NCBI RefSeq assembly: GCF_022682495.2
Contig: NW_026527303.1
Span: forward strand, 18,251 to 82,250
Reading direction: 5' to 3'
DNA: 64,000 nt
Source of the DNA: Desmodus rotundus
Taxonomy: Eukaryota; Chordata; Mammalia; Chiroptera; Phyllostomidae
Shown here: in pieces, positions 19,974 through 32,457 of the stretch
Position numbering within the stretch: position 1 is the stretch's first letter
Layout: the number at the start of each line of letters is the position of its first letter
Position numbers and translations under genes: made by a program
The notes under the pieces: model-generated
What the model saw: the letters and a program-made list of their open reading frames with translations, nothing else
Told to the model about the DNA's origin: nothing
Database searches by the model: none

Positions 19974-22469
19974 CACTGTGCGGGGCTGGGAGTGCTGCTG
20001 GCAAGTGTGGCCCAGGGGAAATCGAGCGGTCCTCTGGGTGGCAGGGTGGGCTTCCGTTACCCAGACAGGTGCCTAGGGTCCCTGTGAAAATGGTCTGACA
20101 GGTTAAGGGTGGGTCACGTGACCCGAGGGTGACTTGTGGTAGGGGAGCCTGAGTGCGGATGCGCGGCCAGGTCTAGGCCCGAAACTAACCAGCCGCGGCT
20201 CGGACAAAAGCCATCTCCTGGGGGCCTCCCCCCTGTTCTTCCATCCGTAAAGGGAGACTGCGTTACAGATGGAAGAACAGGGGGATCTTCGCAGTGGTGG
20301 GGACGAGACGGAGGGGTCTGCGGGTTTGCCGCCCCGCAGGCCAGTTGCTCGCACCCCGGCCCCTGGTGTCCCAGCCCCATGGAGGCAGAGGGCTGTTTAT
20401 CGCGTGATGCAGGTGTCCTGCGGGGGTCAAGGGACGGCGTGGGCACTCCTCCAGCAAGAGAGGTCGCCTGGGCCCCGAGAGAGCCCCCAGGATATTCCCC
20501 AGCCCTGGCCCCCGTGGCTCCAGTGGCCTCCCCAGGCTCCTGCCATGGGGCCTGGACCTGCTCACCCGGGCCCAGGTAGCCGCAGGTGAATGCCTTTTGT
20601 GGACGCCAAGGACCGGAGGCCGCGGATGCCTTCCCGGGGAGGGGGGTTCGAGCTCTGGGGGACCGAGGTCGCAGGGTTCCCATTCGCTTCTTGCATAGTT
20701 TAGGCCAGTCTTTACAGAGTGGAATCCGCCAGCTCCAAGTTTGCCGCCTGGGGCATGGTGGGGCCCTTTGAGCCAAAGCAAGACACTTAGCCGCTTAGGG
20801 GGAGGCATAGGCCTGAGTCCCCCGGGGAGAACCCGTCGGTGGACGTGGGTTCTGCCCGCCCGAGCGGAATCCACCTGGCTGGGCACCGTGGCCGGCCCCC
20901 GCCCCCGCCCTAGGTCCCCAGGTCTTCCCTGGGACCTCAGTCCCTGCGGGGGTGGGAGAACTGCTGGGAAGTGTGGTCCACGGGAAAACGCGCGGTCCTC
21001 TGGGTGGCAGGGAGGGCTTCCGTTTTCCCGGACACGACCTCAGGGACCCTGTGAACCTGGCAGGATATCTCAAGGGTGGAGCCCATGCCCGGAGGGAGGC
21101 TTGTGGTGGGGGGGCCTGCCTGCGCATGCGCAGCCCCACGTCTGGGCCCGAAACGAACCAGCCGCGGCCGGGACAAAAGCCATCTCCTGGGGGCCTCCCC
21201 CCTGTTCTTCCATCCGTAAAGGGGGACCCCTTTACGGATGGAAGAACAGGGGGATCTTCGTAGTGGTGGGGTCGTGACGGAGGGGTCTGCGGGTTTGCCG
21301 CCACGTAGGCCAGTTGCCCCCACCCCGGACCCTGGTGTCCCAGCGCCATGGAGGCAGAGGGCCGCTTATCAAGGGATGCAGGTGTCCTGCGGGGGTCAAG
21401 GGATGGCGTGGGCACTCCCCGGGCGAGGGCGGGCGCCTGGGCCCCAATAGCCCCTGGAAAAATCCCCAGCCCGGGCCCCCGTGGCTCCACTGGACTCCCC
21501 AGGTTCCTGCCATGGGGCCTGGTCCTGCTCACCCGGGCCCAGGTTCGCCGCAGGTGAAAGCCCTTTGCGGACGCCCAGGACCGGAGGCCGCGGATGCCTT
21601 CATGGGGAGGGGAGTTGAAGCTGTGCGGGACCGAGGTCGCAGCGGTCCCAGTCACTTCTTGTGAAGTTTAGGCCAGACTTTGGAGAGTGGAAGTAGCCAG
21701 GTCCAATTTTGCCGCCTGGGTGCAGGGTGGGGCGATTTGAGCCACAACAAGACTCCTATCCGCTTAGAGGGGGGCATAGGCCTGACTCCCAGGGGCGAAC
21801 CCGTCGGTGGGCATGGGTTCCACCGCCTGGGTCGGCTCCACCTGGCAGGAAACCGTGGCCGGCCCCCCGCCCCCGCCCTGGGTCCCCACGTCTCCCTGGG
21901 ACCTCAGCCTCTGCGCGGGTGGGAGAACTGCTGGGAAGTGTGGTCCACGGGAAAACGCTCGATCCTCAAGATGGAAGGGAGGGCTTCTGTTTCCCCGGAC
22001 AGGTGCCCAGGGACCCTGTGAAACTGCTCTGACACCTCAAGGGTGGGTCACGTGACCCCAGGGAGGCTGGTGGCTGGGGAGCCTGAGTGCGCATGCGCGG
22101 CCCAGGTCTTGGCCCCAAAGCAGCTGGCCGCGGCTCGGAGAAAAGCCATCTCCTGGGGGCCTCCCCATGTTCTTCCAAACGTAAAGGGGAACCCTTTTAC
22201 GGATGGAAGAACGGCGGGATATTCGCACTGGTGGGGACGGGAGGGAGGGGCCTACGGGTTTGCCTCCAGGTAGGCCACTGGCTCGCACAGCGGGCCCAGG
22301 TGTCTGAGCCCCAGGGAGGCAGAGGGCCGCTTATCGCGTGATGCAGGTGTCCTGCCGGGGTCAAGGGACGGCGTGGGCACTCACCGGGCGACACAGGACG
22401 CCTGGCCCTTAGAGAGGCCCCTGGAAAATCCCCCGCCCAGGCCCCCGGTCCCCAAGTCTGTCCTGCGCA
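19974..22469. repeat. Unit U9 (2,496 bp, 1-bp deletion in A)
   Basis: A private one-base deletion turns CAGGTGAGCC into CAGGTAGCC near 20577, and GATATTCC near 20492 is also private. The A hairpin is imperfect and the B hairpin (21198-21253) perfect. C has CCAATTTTGCC (T at 21707) without the later G deletion. The second C E-box is CGCGTG. Confidence 0.97.
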
Positions 22470-24966
22470 CACTGTGCGGGGCTGGGAGTGCTGCTGGCAA
22501 GTGTGGCCCAGGGGAAATCGAGCGGTCCTCTGGGTGGCAGGGTGGGCTTCCGTTACCCAGACAGGTGCCTAGGGTCCCTGTGAAAATGGTCTGACAGGTT
22601 AAGGGTGGGTCACGTGACCCGAGGGTGACTTGTGGTAGGGGAGCCTGAGTGCGGATGCGCGGCCAGGTCTAGGCCCGAAACTAACCAGCCGCGGCTCGGA
22701 CAAAAGCCATCTCCTGGGGGCCTCCCCCCTGTTCTTCCATCCGTAAAGGGAGACTGCGTTACAGATGGAAGAACAGGGGGATCTTCGCAGTGGTGGGGAC
22801 GAGACGGAGGGGTCTGCGGGTTTGCCGCCCCGCAGGCCAGTTGCTCGCACCCCGGCCCCTGGTGTCCCAGCCCCATGGAGGCAGAGGGCTGTTTATCGCG
22901 TGATGCAGGTGTCCTGCGGGGGTCAAGGGACGGCGTGGGCACTCCTCCAGCAAGAGAGGGCGCCTGGGCCCCGAGAGAGCCCCCAGGATAATCCCCAGCC
23001 CTGGCCCCCGTGGCTCCAGTGGCCTCCCCAGGCTCCTGCCATGGGGCCTGGACCTGCTCACCCGGGCCCAGGTGAGCCGCAGGTGAATGCCTTTTGTGGA
23101 CGCCAAGGACCGGAGGCCGCGGATGCCTTCCCGGGGAGGGGGGTTCGAGCTCTGGGGGACCGAGGTCGCAGGGGTCCCATTCGCTTCTTGCATAGTTTAG
23201 GCCAGTCTTTACAGAGTGGAATCCGCCAGGTCCAAGTTTGCCGCCTGGGGCATGGTGGGGCCCTTTGAGCCAAAGCAAGACACTTAGCCGCTTAGGGGGA
23301 GGCATAGGCCTGAGTCCCCCGGGGAGAACCCGTCGGTGGACGTGGGTTCTGCCCGCCCGAGCGGAATCCACCTGGCTGGGCACCGTGGCCGGCCCCCGCC
23401 CCCGCCCTAGGTCCCCAGGTCTTCCCTGGGACCTCAGTCCCTGCGGGGGTGGGAGAACTGCTGGGAAGTGTGGTCCACGGGAAAACGCGCGGTCCTCTGG
23501 GTGGCAGGGAGGGCTTCCGTTTTCCCGGACACGACCTCAGGGACCCTGTGAACCTGGCAGGATATCTCAAGGGTGGAGCCCATGCCCGGAGGGAGGCTTG
23601 TGGTGGGGGGGCCTGCCTGCGCATGCGCAGCCCCACGTCTGGGCCCGAAACGAACCAGCCGCGGCCGGGACAAAAGCCATCTCCTGGGGGCCTCCCCCCT
23701 GTTCTTCCATCCGTAAAGGGGGACCCCTTTACGGATGGAAGAACAGGGGGATCTTCGTAGTGGTGGGGTCGTGACGGAGGGGTCTGCGGGTTTGCCGCCA
23801 CGTAGGCCAGTTGCCCCCACCCCGGACCCTGGTGTCCCAGCGCCATGGAGGCAGAGGGCCGCTTATCAAGGGATGCAGGTGTCCTGCGGGGGTCAAGGGA
23901 TGGCGTGGGCACTCCCCGGGCGAGGGCGGGCGCCTGGGCCCCAATAGCCCCTGGAAAAATCCCCAGCCCGGGCCCCCGTGGCTCCACTGGACTCCCCAGG
24001 TTCCTGCCATGGGGCCTGGTCCTGCTCACCCGGGCCCAGGTTCGCCGCAGGTGAAAGCCCTTTGCGGACGCCCAGGACCGGAGGCCGCGGATGCCTTCAT
24101 GGGGAGGGGAGTTGAAGCTGTGCGGGACCGAGGTCGCAGCGGTCCCAGTCACTTCTTGTGAAGTTTAGGCCAGACTTTGGAGAGTGGAAGTAGCCAGGTC
24201 CAAGTTTGCCGCCTGGGTGCAGGGTGGGGCGATTTGAGCCACAACAAGACTCCTATCCGCTTAGGAGGGGGCATAGGCCTGACTCCCTGGGGCGAACCCG
24301 TCGGTGGGCATGGGTTCCACCGCCTGGGTCCGCTCCACCTGGCAGGAAACCGTGGCCGGCCCCCCGCCCCCGCCCTGGGTCCCCACGTCTCCCTGGGACC
24401 TCAGCCTCTGCGCGGGTGGGAGAACTGCTGGGAAGTGTGGTCCACGGGAAAACGCTCGATCCTCAAGATGGAAGGGAGGGCTTCTGTTTCCCCGGACAGG
24501 TGCCCAGGGACCCTGTGAAACTGCTCTGACACCTCAAGGGTGGGTCACGTGACCCCAGGGAGGCTGGTGGCTGGGGAGCCTGAGTGCGCATGCGCGGCCC
24601 AGGTCTTGGCCCCAAAGCAGCTGGCCGCGGCTCGGAGAAAAGCCATCTCCTGGGGGCCTCCCCATGTTCTTCCAAACGTAAAGGGGAACCCTTTTACGGA
24701 TGGAAGAACGGCGGGATATTCGCACTGGTGGGGACGGGAGGGAGGGGCCTACAGGTTTGCCTCCAGGTAGGCCACTGGCTCGCACAGCGGGCCCAGGTGT
24801 CTGAGCCCCAGGGAGGCAGAGGGCCGCTTATCACGTGATGCAGGTGTCCTGCCGGGGTTAAGGGACGGCGTGGGCACTCACCGGGCGACACAGGACGCCT
24901 GGCCCTTAGAGAGGCCCCTGGAAAATCCCCCGCCCAGGCCCCCGGTCCCCAAGTCTGTCCTGCGCA
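22470..24966. repeat. Unit U10 (2,497 bp)
   Basis: The A hairpin is imperfect and the B hairpin (23695-23750) perfect. C is the CCTACAGG/GGGTTAAGGG type shared with U3, U5, U12 and U15. I saw no private change. Confidence 0.97.
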
Positions 24967-27463
24967 CACTGTGCGGGGCTGGGAGTGCTGCTGGCAAGTG
25001 TGGCCCAGGGGAAATCGAGCGGTCCTCTGGGTGGCAGGGTGGGCTTCCGTTACCCAGACAGGTGCCTAGGGTCCCTGTGAAAATGGTCTGACAGGTTAAG
25101 GGTGGGTCACGTGACCCGAGGGTGACTTGTGGTAGGGGAGCCTGAGTGCGGATGCGCGGCCAGGTCTAGGCCCGAAACTAACCAGCCGCGGCTCGGACAA
25201 AAGCCATCTCCTGGGGGCCTCCCCCCTGTTCTTCCATCCGTAAAGGGAGACTGCGTTACAGATGGAAGAACAGGGGGATCTTCGCAGTGGTGGGGACGAG
25301 ACGGAGGGGTCTGCGGGTTTGCCGCCCCGCAGGCCAGTTGCTCGCACCCCGGCCCCTGGTGTCCCAGCCCCATGGAGGCAGAGGGCTGTTTATCGCGTGA
25401 TGCAGGTGTCCTGCGGGGGTCAAGGGACGGCGTGGGCACTCCTCCAGCAAGAGAGGGCGCCTGGGCCCCGAGAGAGCCCCCAGGATAATCCCCAGCCCTG
25501 GCCCCCGTGGCTCCAGTGGCCTCCCCAGGCTCCTGCCATGGGGCCTGGACCTGCTCACCCGGGCCCAGGTGAGCCGCAGGTGAATGCCTTTTGTGGACGC
25601 CAAGGACCGGAGGCCGCGGATGCCTTCCCGGGGAGGGGGGTTCGAGCTCTGGGGGACCGAGGTCGCAGGGGTCCCATTCGCTTCTTGCATAGTTTAGGCC
25701 AGTCTTTACAGAGTGGAATCCGCCAGGTCCAAGTTTGCCGCCTGGGGCATGGTGGGGCCCTTTGAGCCAAAGCAAGACACTTAGCCGCTTAGGGGGAGGC
25801 ATAGGCCTGAGTCCCCCGGGGAGAACCCGTCGGTGGACGTGGGTTCTGCCCGCCCGAGCGGAATCCACCTGGCTGGGCACCGTGGCCGGCCCCCGCCCCC
25901 GCCCTAGGTCCCCAGGTCTTCCCTGGGACCTCAGTCCCTGCGGGGGTGGGAGAACTGCTGGGAAGTGTGGTCCACGGGAAAACGCGCGGTCCTCTGGGTG
26001 GCAGGGAGGGCTTCCGTTTTCCCGGACACGACCTCAGGGACCCTGTGAACCTGGCAGGATATCTCAAGGGTGGAGCCCATGCCCGGAGGGAGGCTTGTGG
26101 TGGGGGGGCCTGCCTGCGCATGCGCAGCCCCACGTCTGGGCCCGAAACGAACCAGCCGCGGCCGGGACAAAAGCCATCTCCTGGGGGCCTCCCCCCTGTT
26201 CTTCCATCCGTAAAGGGGGACCCCTTTACGGATGGAAGAACAGGGGGATCTTCGTAGTGGTGGGGTCGTGACGGAGGGGTCTGCGGGTTTGCCGCCACGT
26301 AGGCCAGTTGCCCCCACCCCGGACCCTGGTGTCCCAGCGCCATGGAGGCAGAGGGCCGCTTATCAAGGGATGCAGGTGTCCTGCGGGGGTCAAGGGATGG
26401 CGTGGGCACTCCCCGGGCGAGGGCGGGCGCCTGGGCCCCAATAGCCCCTGGAAAAATCCCCAGCCCGGGCCCCCGTGGCTCCACTGGACTCCCCAGGTTC
26501 CTGCCATGGGGCCTGGTCCTGCTCACCCGGGCCCAGGTTCGCCGCAGGTGAAAGCCCTTTGCGGACGCCCAGGACCGGAGGCCGCGGATGCCTTCATGGG
26601 GAGGGGAGTTGAAGCTGTGCGGGACCGAGGTCGCAGCGGTCCCAGTCACTTCTTGTGAAGTTTAGGCCAGACTTTGGAGAGTGGAAGTAGCCAGGTCCAA
26701 GTTTGCCGCCTGGGTGCAGGGTGGGGCGATTTGAGCCACAACAAGACTCCTATCCGCTTAGGAGGGGGCATAGGCCTGACTCCCTGGGGCGAACCCGTCG
26801 GTGGGCATGGGTTCCACCGCCTGGGTCGGCTCCACCTGGCAGGAAACCGTGGCCGGCCCCCCGCCCCCGCCCTGGGTCCCCACGTCTCCCTGGGACCTCA
26901 GCCTCTGCGCGGGTGGGAGAACTGCTGGGAAGTGTGGTCCACGGGAAAACGCTCGATCCTCAAGATGGAAGGGAGGGCTTCTGTTTCCCCGGACAGGTGC
27001 CCAGGGACCCTGTGAAACTGCTCTGACACCTCAAGGGTGGGTCACGTGACCCCAGGGAGGCTGGTGGCTGGGGAGCCTGAGTGCGCATGCGCGGCCCAGG
27101 TCTTGGCCCCAAAGCAGCTGGCCGCGGCTCGGAGAAAAGCCATCTCCTGGGGGCCTCCCCATGTTCTTCCAAACGTAAAGGGGAACCCTTTTACGGATGG
27201 AAGAACGGCGGGATATTCGCACTGGTGGGGACGGGAGGGAGGGGCCTACGGGTTTGCCTCCAGGTAGGCCAGTTTCTGGCACAGCGGGCCCAGGTGTCTG
27301 AGCCCCAGGGAGGCAGAGGGCCGCTTATCGCGTGATGCAGGTGTCCTGCCGGGGTCAAGGGACGGCGTGGGCACTCACCGGGCGACACAGGACGCCTGGC
27401 CCTTAGAGAGGCCCCTGGAAAATCCCCCGCCCAGGCCCCCGGTCCCCAAGTCTGTCCTGCGCA
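24967..27463. repeat. Unit U11 (2,497 bp)
   Basis: The A hairpin is imperfect and the B hairpin (26192-26247) perfect. The second C E-box is CGCGTG. A private TTTCTGGCAC lies near 27273. Confidence 0.97.
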
Positions 27464-29960
27464 CACTGTGCGGGGCTGGGAGTGCTGCTGGCAAGTGTGG
27501 CCCAGGGGAAATCGAGCGGTCCTCTGGGTGGCAGGGTGGGCTTCCGTTACCCAGACAGGTGCCTAGGGTCCCTGTGAAAATGGTCTGACAGGTTAAGGGT
27601 GGGTCACGTGACCCGAGGGTGACTTGTGGTAGGGGAGCCTGAGTGCGGATGCGCGGCCAGGTCTAGGCCCGAAACTAACCAGCCGCGGCTCGGACAAAAG
27701 CCATCTCCTGGGGGCCTCCCCCCTGTTCTTCCATCCGTAAAGGGAGACTGCGTTACAGATGGAAGAACAGGGGGATCTTCGCAGTGGTGGGGACGAGACG
27801 GAGGGGTCTGCGGGTTTGCCGCCCCGCAGGCCAGTTGCTCGCACCCCGGCCCCTGGTGTCCCAGCCCCATGGAGGCAGAGGGCTGTTTATCGCGTGATGC
27901 AGGTGTCCTGCGGGGGTCAAGGGACGGCGTGGGCACTCCTCCAGCAAGAGAGGTCGCCTGGGCCCCGAGAGAGCCCCCAGGATAATCCCCAGCCCTGGCC
28001 CCCGTGGCTCCAGTGGCCTCCCCAGGCTCCTGCCATGGGGCCTGGACCTGCTCACCCGGGCCCAGGTGAGCCGCAGGTGAATGCCTTTTGTGGACGCCAA
28101 GGACCGGAGGCCGCGGATGCCTTCCCGGGGAGGGGGGTTCGAGCTCTGGGGGACCGAGGTCGCAGGGGTCCCATTCGCTTCTTGCATAGTTTAGGCCAGT
28201 CTTTACAGAGTGGAATCCGCCAGGTCCAAGTTTGCCGCCTGGGGCATGGTGGGGCCCTTTGAGCCAAAGCAAGACACTTAGCCGCTTAGGGGGAGGCATA
28301 GGCCTGAGTCCCCCGGGGAGAACCCGTCGGTGGACGTGTGTTCTGCCCGCCCGAGCGGAATCCACCTGGCTGGGCACCGTGGCCGGCCCCCGCCCCCGCC
28401 CTAGGTCCCCAGGTCTTCCCTGGGACCTCAGTCCCTGCGGGGGTGGGAGAACTGCTGGGAAGTGTGGTCCACGGGAAAACGCGCGGTCCTCTGGGTGGCA
28501 GGGAGGGCTTCCGTTTTCCCGGACACGACCTCAGGGACCCTGTGAACCTGGCAGGATATCTCAAGGGTGGAGCCCATGCCCGGAGGGAGGCTTGTGGTGG
28601 GGGGGCCTGCCTGCGCATGCGCAGCCCCACGTCTGGGCCCGAAACGAACCAGCCGCGGCCGGGACAAAAGCCATCTCCTGGGGGCCTCCCCCCTGTTCTT
28701 CCATCCGTAAAGGGGGACCCCTTTACGGATGGAAGAACAGGGGGATCTTCGTAGTGGTGGGGTCGTGACGGAGGGGTCTGCGGGTTTGCCGCCACGTAGG
28801 CCAGTTGCCCCCACCCCGGACCCTGGTGTCCCAGCGCCATGGAGGCAGAGGGCCGCTTATCAAGGGATGCAGGTGTCCTGCGGGGGTCAAGGGATGGCGT
28901 GGGCACTCCCCGGGCGAGGGCGGGCGCCTGGGCCCCAATAGCCCCTGGAAAAATCCCCAGCCCGGGCCCCCGTGGCTCCACTGGACTCCCCAGGTTCCTG
29001 CCATGGGGCCTGGTCCTGCTCACCCGGGCCCAGGTTCGCCGCAGGTGAAAGCCCTTTGCGGACGCCCAGGACCGGAGGCCGCGGATGCCTTCATGGGGAG
29101 GGGAGTTGAAGCTGTGCGGGACCGAGGTCGCAGCGGTCCCAGTCACTTCTTGTGAAGTTTAGGCCAGACTTTGGAGAGTGGAAGTAGCCAGGTCCAAGTT
29201 TGCCGCCTGGGTGCAGGGTGGGGCGATTTGAGCCACAACAAGACTCCTATCCGCTTAGGAGGGGGCATAGGCCTGACTCCCTGGGGCGAACCCGTCGGTG
29301 GGCATGGGTTCCACCGCCTGGGTCCGCTCCACCTGGCAGGAAACCGTGGCCGGCCCCCCGCCCCCGCCCTGGGTCCCCACGTCTCCCTGGGACCTCAGCC
29401 TCTGCGCGGGTGGGAGAACTGCTGGGAAGTGTGGTCCACGGGAAAACGCTCGATCCTCAAGATGGAAGGGAGGGCTTCTGTTTCCCCGGACAGGTGCCCA
29501 GGGACCCTGTGAAACTGCTCTGACACCTCAAGGGTGGGTCACGTGACCCCAGGGAGGCTGGTGGCTGGGGAGCCTGAGTGCGCATGCGCGGCCCAGGTCT
29601 TGGCCCCAAAGCAGCTGGCCGCGGCTCGGAGAAAAGCCATCTCCTGGGGGCCTCCCCATGTTCTTCCAAACGTAAAGGGGAACCCTTTTACGGATGGAAG
29701 AACGGCGGGATATTCGCACTGGTGGGGACGGGAGGGAGGGGCCTACAGGTTTGCCTCCAGGTAGGCCACTGGCTCGCACAGCGGGCCCAGGTGTCTGAGC
29801 CCCAGGGAGGCAGAGGGCCGCTTATCACGTGATGCAGGTGTCCTGCCGGGGTTAAGGGACGGCGTGGGCACTCACCGGGCGACACAGGACGCCTGGCCCT
29901 TAGAGAGGCCCCTGGAAAATCCCCCGCCCAGGCCCCCGGTCCCCAAGTCTGTCCTGCGCA
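27464..29960. repeat. Unit U12 (2,497 bp)
   Basis: The A hairpin is imperfect and the B hairpin (28689-28744) perfect. A private GTGTGTTCTG lies near 28338. C is the CCTACAGG/GGGTTAAGGG type and starts the segment that matches U15-U16. Confidence 0.97.
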
Positions 29961-32457
29961 CACTGTGCGGGGCTGGGAGTGCTGCTGGCAAGTGTGGCCC
30001 AGGGGAAATCGAGCGGTCCTCTGGGTGGCAGGGTGGGCTTCCGTTACCCAGACAGGTGCCTAGGGTCCCTGTGAAAATGGTCTGACAGGTTAAGGGTGGG
30101 TCACGTGACCCGAGGGTGACTTGTGGTAGGGGAGCCTGAGTGCGGATGCGCGGCCAGGTCTAGGCCCGAAACTAACCAGCCGCGGCTCGGACAAAAGCCA
30201 TCTCCTGGGGGCCTCCCCCCTGTTCTTCCATCCGTAAAGGGAGACTGCGTTACAGATGGAAGAACAGGGGGATCTTCGCAGTGGTGGGGACGAGACGGAG
30301 GGGTCTGCGGGTTTGCCGCCCCGCAGGCCAGTTGCTCGCACCCCGGCCCCTGGTGTCCCAGCCCCATGGAGGCAGAGGGCTGTTTATCGCGTGATGCAGG
30401 TGTCCTGCGGGGGTCAAGGGACGGCGTGGGCACTCCTCCAGCAAGAGAGGGCGCCTGGGCCCCGAGAGAGCCCCCAGGATAATCCCCAGCCCTGGCCCCC
30501 GTGGCTCCAGTGGCCTCCCCAGGCTCCTGCCATGGGGCCTGGACCTGCTCACCCGGGCCCAGGTGAGCCGCAGGTGAATGCCTTTTGTGGACGCCAAGGA
30601 CCGGAGGCCGCGGATGCCTTCCCGGGGAGGGGGGTTCGAGCTCTGGGGGACCGAGGTCGCAGGGGTCCCATTCGCTTCTTGCATAGTTTAGGCCAGTCTT
30701 TACAGAGTGGAATCCGCCAGGTCCAAGTTTGCCGCCTGGGGCATGGTGGGGCCCTTTGAGCCAAAGCAAGACACTTAGCCGCTTAGGGGGAGGCATAGGC
30801 CTGAGTCCCCCGGGGAGAACCCGTCGGTGGACGTGGGTTCTGCCCGCCCGAGCGGAATCCACCTGGCTGGGCACCGTGGCCGGCCCCCGCCCCCGCCCTA
30901 GGTCCCCAGGTCTTCCCTGGGACCTCAGTCCCTGCGGGGGTGGGAGAACTGCTGGGAAGTGTGGTCCACGGGAAAACGCGCGGTCCTCTGGGTGGCAGGG
31001 AGGGCTTCCGTTTTCCCGGACACGACCTCAGGGACCCTGTGAACCTGGCAGGATATCTCAAGGGTGGAGCCCATGCCCGGAGGGAGGCTTGTGGTGGGGG
31101 GGCCTGCCTGCGCATGCGCAGCCCCACGTCTGGGCCCGAAACGAACCAGCCGCGGCCGGGACAAAAGCCATCTCCTGGGGGCCTCCCCCCTGTTCTTCCA
31201 TCCGTAAAGGGGGACCCCTTTACGGATGGAAGAACAGGGGGATCTTCGTAGTGGTGGGGTCGTGACGGAGGTGTCTGCGGGTTTGCCGCCACGTAGGCCA
31301 GTTGCCCCCACCCCGGACCCTGGTGTCCCAGCGCCATGGAGGTAGAGGGCCGCTTATCAAGGGATGCAGGTGTCCTGCGGGGGTCAAGGGATGGCGTGGG
31401 CACTCCCCGGGCGAGGGCGGGCGCCTGGGCCCCAATAGCCCCTGGAAAAATCCCCAGCCCGGGCCCCCGTGGCTCCACTGGACTCCCCAGGTTCCTGCCA
31501 TGGGGCCTGGTCCTGCTCACCCGGGCCCAGGTTCGCCGCAGGTGAAAGCCCTTTGCGGACGCCCAGGACCGGAGGCCGCGGATGCCTTCATGGGGAGGGG
31601 AGTTGAAGCACTGCGGGACCGAGGTCGCAGCGGTCCCAGTCACTTCTTGTGAAGTTTAGGCCAGACTTTGGAGAGTGGAAGTAGCCAGGTCCAAGTTTGC
31701 TGCCTGGGTGCAGGGTGGGGCGATTTGAGCCACAACAAGACTCCTATCCGCTTAGAGGGGGGCATAGGCCTGACTCCCAGGGGCGAACCCGTCGGTGGGC
31801 ATGGGTTCCACCGCCTGGGTCGGCTCCACCTGGCAGGAAACCGTGGCCGGCCCCCCGCCCCCGCCCTGGGTCCCCACGTCTCCCTGGGACCTCAGCCTCT
31901 GCGCGGGTGGGAGAACTGCTGGGAAGTGTGGTCCACGGGAAAACGCTCGATCCTCAAGATGGAAGGGAGGGCTTCTGTTTCCCCGGACAGGTGCCCAGGG
32001 ACCCTGTGAAACTGCTCTGACACCTCAAGGGTGGGTCACGTGACCCCAGGGAGGCTGGTGGCTGGGGAGCCTGAGTGCGCATGCGCGGCCCAGGTCTTGG
32101 CCCCAAAGCAGCTGGCCGCGGCTCGGAGAAAAGCCATCTCCTGGGGGCCTCCCCATGTTCTTCCAAACGTAAAGGGGAACCCTTTTACGGATGGAAGAAC
32201 GGCGGGATATTCGCACTGGTGGGGACGGGAGGGAGGGGCCTACGGGTTTGCCTCCAGGTAGGCCACTGGCTCGCACAGCGGGCCCAGGTGTCTGAGCCCC
32301 AGGGAGGCAGAGGGCCGCTTATCACGTGATGCAGGTGTCCTGCCGGGGTCAAGGGACGGCGTGGGCACTCACCGGGCGACACAGGACGCCTGGCCCTTAG
32401 ACAGGCCCCTGGAAAATCCCCCGCCCAGGGCCCCGGTCCCCAAGTCTGTCCTGCGCA
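29961..32457. repeat. Unit U13 (2,497 bp)
   Basis: The A hairpin is imperfect and the B hairpin (31186-31241) perfect. B has GAGGTGTCTG, the U4/U6/U16/U21/U25 type. G at 32430 (CCCAGGGCCCC) is shared only with U16 (39921), exactly 7,491 bp away. Confidence 0.97.
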
